From: CAYUIS01 sp964444825
GTDB taxonomy: Bacteria; Chloroflexota; Anaerolineae; B4-G1
Assembly (NCBI GenBank): GCA_964444825.1
Contig: CAYUIS010000029.1
Coordinates: forward strand, 1-43,193
Reading direction: 5' to 3'
Length of the DNA: 43,193 nt
Numbering within the stretch: the first letter of the stretch is position 1; every line of letters starts with the position of its first letter. The translations under genes and the position numbers were made by a program. Shown one piece after another: positions 42,374 to 43,193 of this stretch. The notes under the pieces were generated by a model. That model saw only the letters and a program-made list of their open reading frames with translations, was not told where the DNA came from and searched no databases.

Positions 42374-42967
42374 ATGGGAAACCAAGATTTCGACACGCTC
42401 TTGCGCTTCTTCAAGGCGCTGGCTAACGAGAACCGGCTCAGGATGGTGGGCATCCTGGCCGAGCGGGAGTGTGGCGTAGGCGAGCTGGCCACCCTGCTCG
42501 ATCTGAGAGCCCCGACCGTGTCGCACCATCTCAGCAAGCTAAAGGAACTGGGTGTGCTGAAAATGCGCCGTGAGAAGAACGATCATCTGTTCCGGCTCGA
42601 CCTGGAGGGGCTCCATCAATTGTCAAAGCAGACGTTTACCTCGTTCGAGTCGGGGCAGGTCGCGGCTCTGGTCGACGACGTGGCCTACGAAGCGTGGGAG
42701 AAAAAAGTCCTCGACGTCTTTGTCGAGGGAGAAGCGATCCAGGCTATGCCCACCGGGTACAAGAAACGTCTGGTCGTGCTCAAGTGGTTGGCCGATCACT
42801 TTGAGCAGGATCGCAGGTATACAGAGCGTGAGGTGAACGAGATCATCGAGCGCTATCACTGGGACTATTGTATGCTCCGCCGCGAGATGGTCGACGGCGG
42901 GCTGATGGACAGGGAAAACGGCGTCTACTGGCGACTGGCCTGGGAGATGCCGGCCTTTGAGAGCTAG
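42374..42967 (+). CDS. ArsR-family transcriptional regulator with DUF2087 domain
   Basis: 197 residues. The N-terminal winged helix-turn-helix (about 5-80) has FKALANENRLRMVGIL, the recognition region LRAPTVSHHLSKLKELGVL (44-62) and a wing RREKNDHLFRL. The ELCVCDL-type metal site of classical ArsR is missing; only Cys33 is near, so metal sensing is unlikely. A linker leads to a C-terminal DUF2087 domain (about 120-195: KRLVVLKWLADHFEQDRRYTE and ERYHWDYCMLRREMVDGGLMDRE). The signal it responds to is unknown. An AT-rich operator overlaps its own promoter, so autoregulation is likely. Upstream of the ATG is GTGAGG, a modest Shine-Dalgarno. No other regulated gene follows inside the window. Confidence 0.92.
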   Translation: MGNQDFDTLLRFFKALANENRLRMVGILAERECGVGELATLLDLRAPTVSHHLSKLKELGVLKMRREKNDHLFRLDLEGLHQLSKQTFTSFESGQVAALVDDVAYEAWEKKVLDVFVEGEAIQAMPTGYKKRLVVLKWLADHFEQDRRYTEREVNEIIERYHWDYCMLRREMVDGGLMDRENGVYWRLAWEMPAFES

Positions 42968-43081
42968 AATCGGGGTAACATCTCAGCCTGTACCCATTCC
43001 GATCGTTTGTTCGCCAGGGATCGCCAGATCCCGGCCTGACGCAGGTGCGCTGTTGCTTCAGACGGCGATCTGGCAGCCTGT

Positions 43082-43099
43082 CCTGAGTCTGTCGAAGGA
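43082..43099 (+). repeat. Dispersed CTGTCGAAGGA repeat, second copy
   Basis: CCTGAGTCTGTCGAAGGA matches 38860-38877 at 17 of 18 bases. It lies in the last 226 bp (42968-43193), where I see no gene. That tail also holds GCCAGATC (43023-43030) and its reverse complement (43067-43074). Confidence 0.7.
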
Positions 43100-43193
43100 A
43101 TCCCCTTTGAACGAAAATAAGTATCTTGATGAAATGTGACATGGGTGCATCTCTGGAATTGTGAGCACATTTGTGCTATTGCGGTTGGATCAT

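Overview
The window looks like a chromosomal scaffold from a Chloroflexota bacterium, probably Anaerolineae-like and assembled from a metagenome. This is an inference from gene content: secreted LysM/PA14 and beta-propeller proteins, very large polytopic glycosyltransferase-like proteins with repeated C-terminal beta-sandwich modules, secreted proteins ending in a [FY]LP[LV]-type tail, and ordinary sigma-70-like promoters (TTGACx, 16-18 bp, TAtaaT). A run of 10 N at 16745-16754 shows the sequence is a scaffold. Three probable single-base losses at 32-37.3 kb suggest consensus errors or decaying genes.

Layout. 0-3 kb: secD-secF. SecD carries a complete cyclophilin-type prolyl isomerase inserted in its extracytoplasmic P1 region. 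3-6.5 kb: housekeeping genes, namely an inositol-monophosphatase/CysQ-like phosphatase, exonuclease III, a UPF0316 membrane protein and class II fructose-bisphosphate aldolase. 6.7-11.5 kb: a secreted LysM-LysM-PA14-PA14 protein, an anchored TPR protein, a lipoprotein and SurE.

11.5-31.4 kb: one co-directional, tightly packed array. A promoter at 11495-11522 drives a polyprenyl-phosphate sugar synthase-like GT2, an alkaline-phosphatase-superfamily enzyme, then six large GT-C-like membrane proteins and one truncated gene copy. Six successive junctions are 4-base ATGA overlaps. The membrane proteins end in one to three copies of a related beta-sandwich module. The simplest reading is a lipid-linked sugar system for decorating the cell surface: the GT2 makes the polyprenyl-P-sugar and the GT-C proteins use it outside the membrane.

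31.5-34.4 kb: a frameshifted secreted seven-repeat SBBP propeller protein with a DUF11-like domain, and a DUF4349 membrane protein. 34.5-34.64 kb: a non-coding cluster of DnaA-box-like 9-mers. 34.7-37.5 kb, minus strand: an ATPase plus HNH nuclease pair resembling Septu PtuA/PtuB, followed by a small unknown gene and bounded on both sides by a GGTGCGNNGCACC palindromic repeat. 37.7-43 kb: nitrilase, a benzoylformate-decarboxylase-like ThDP enzyme with a long structured leader, a second seven-repeat secreted propeller protein, more copies of the palindromic repeat, and an ArsR-DUF2087 regulator with its own operator. I saw no tRNA, rRNA, CRISPR array, insertion sequence or prophage.
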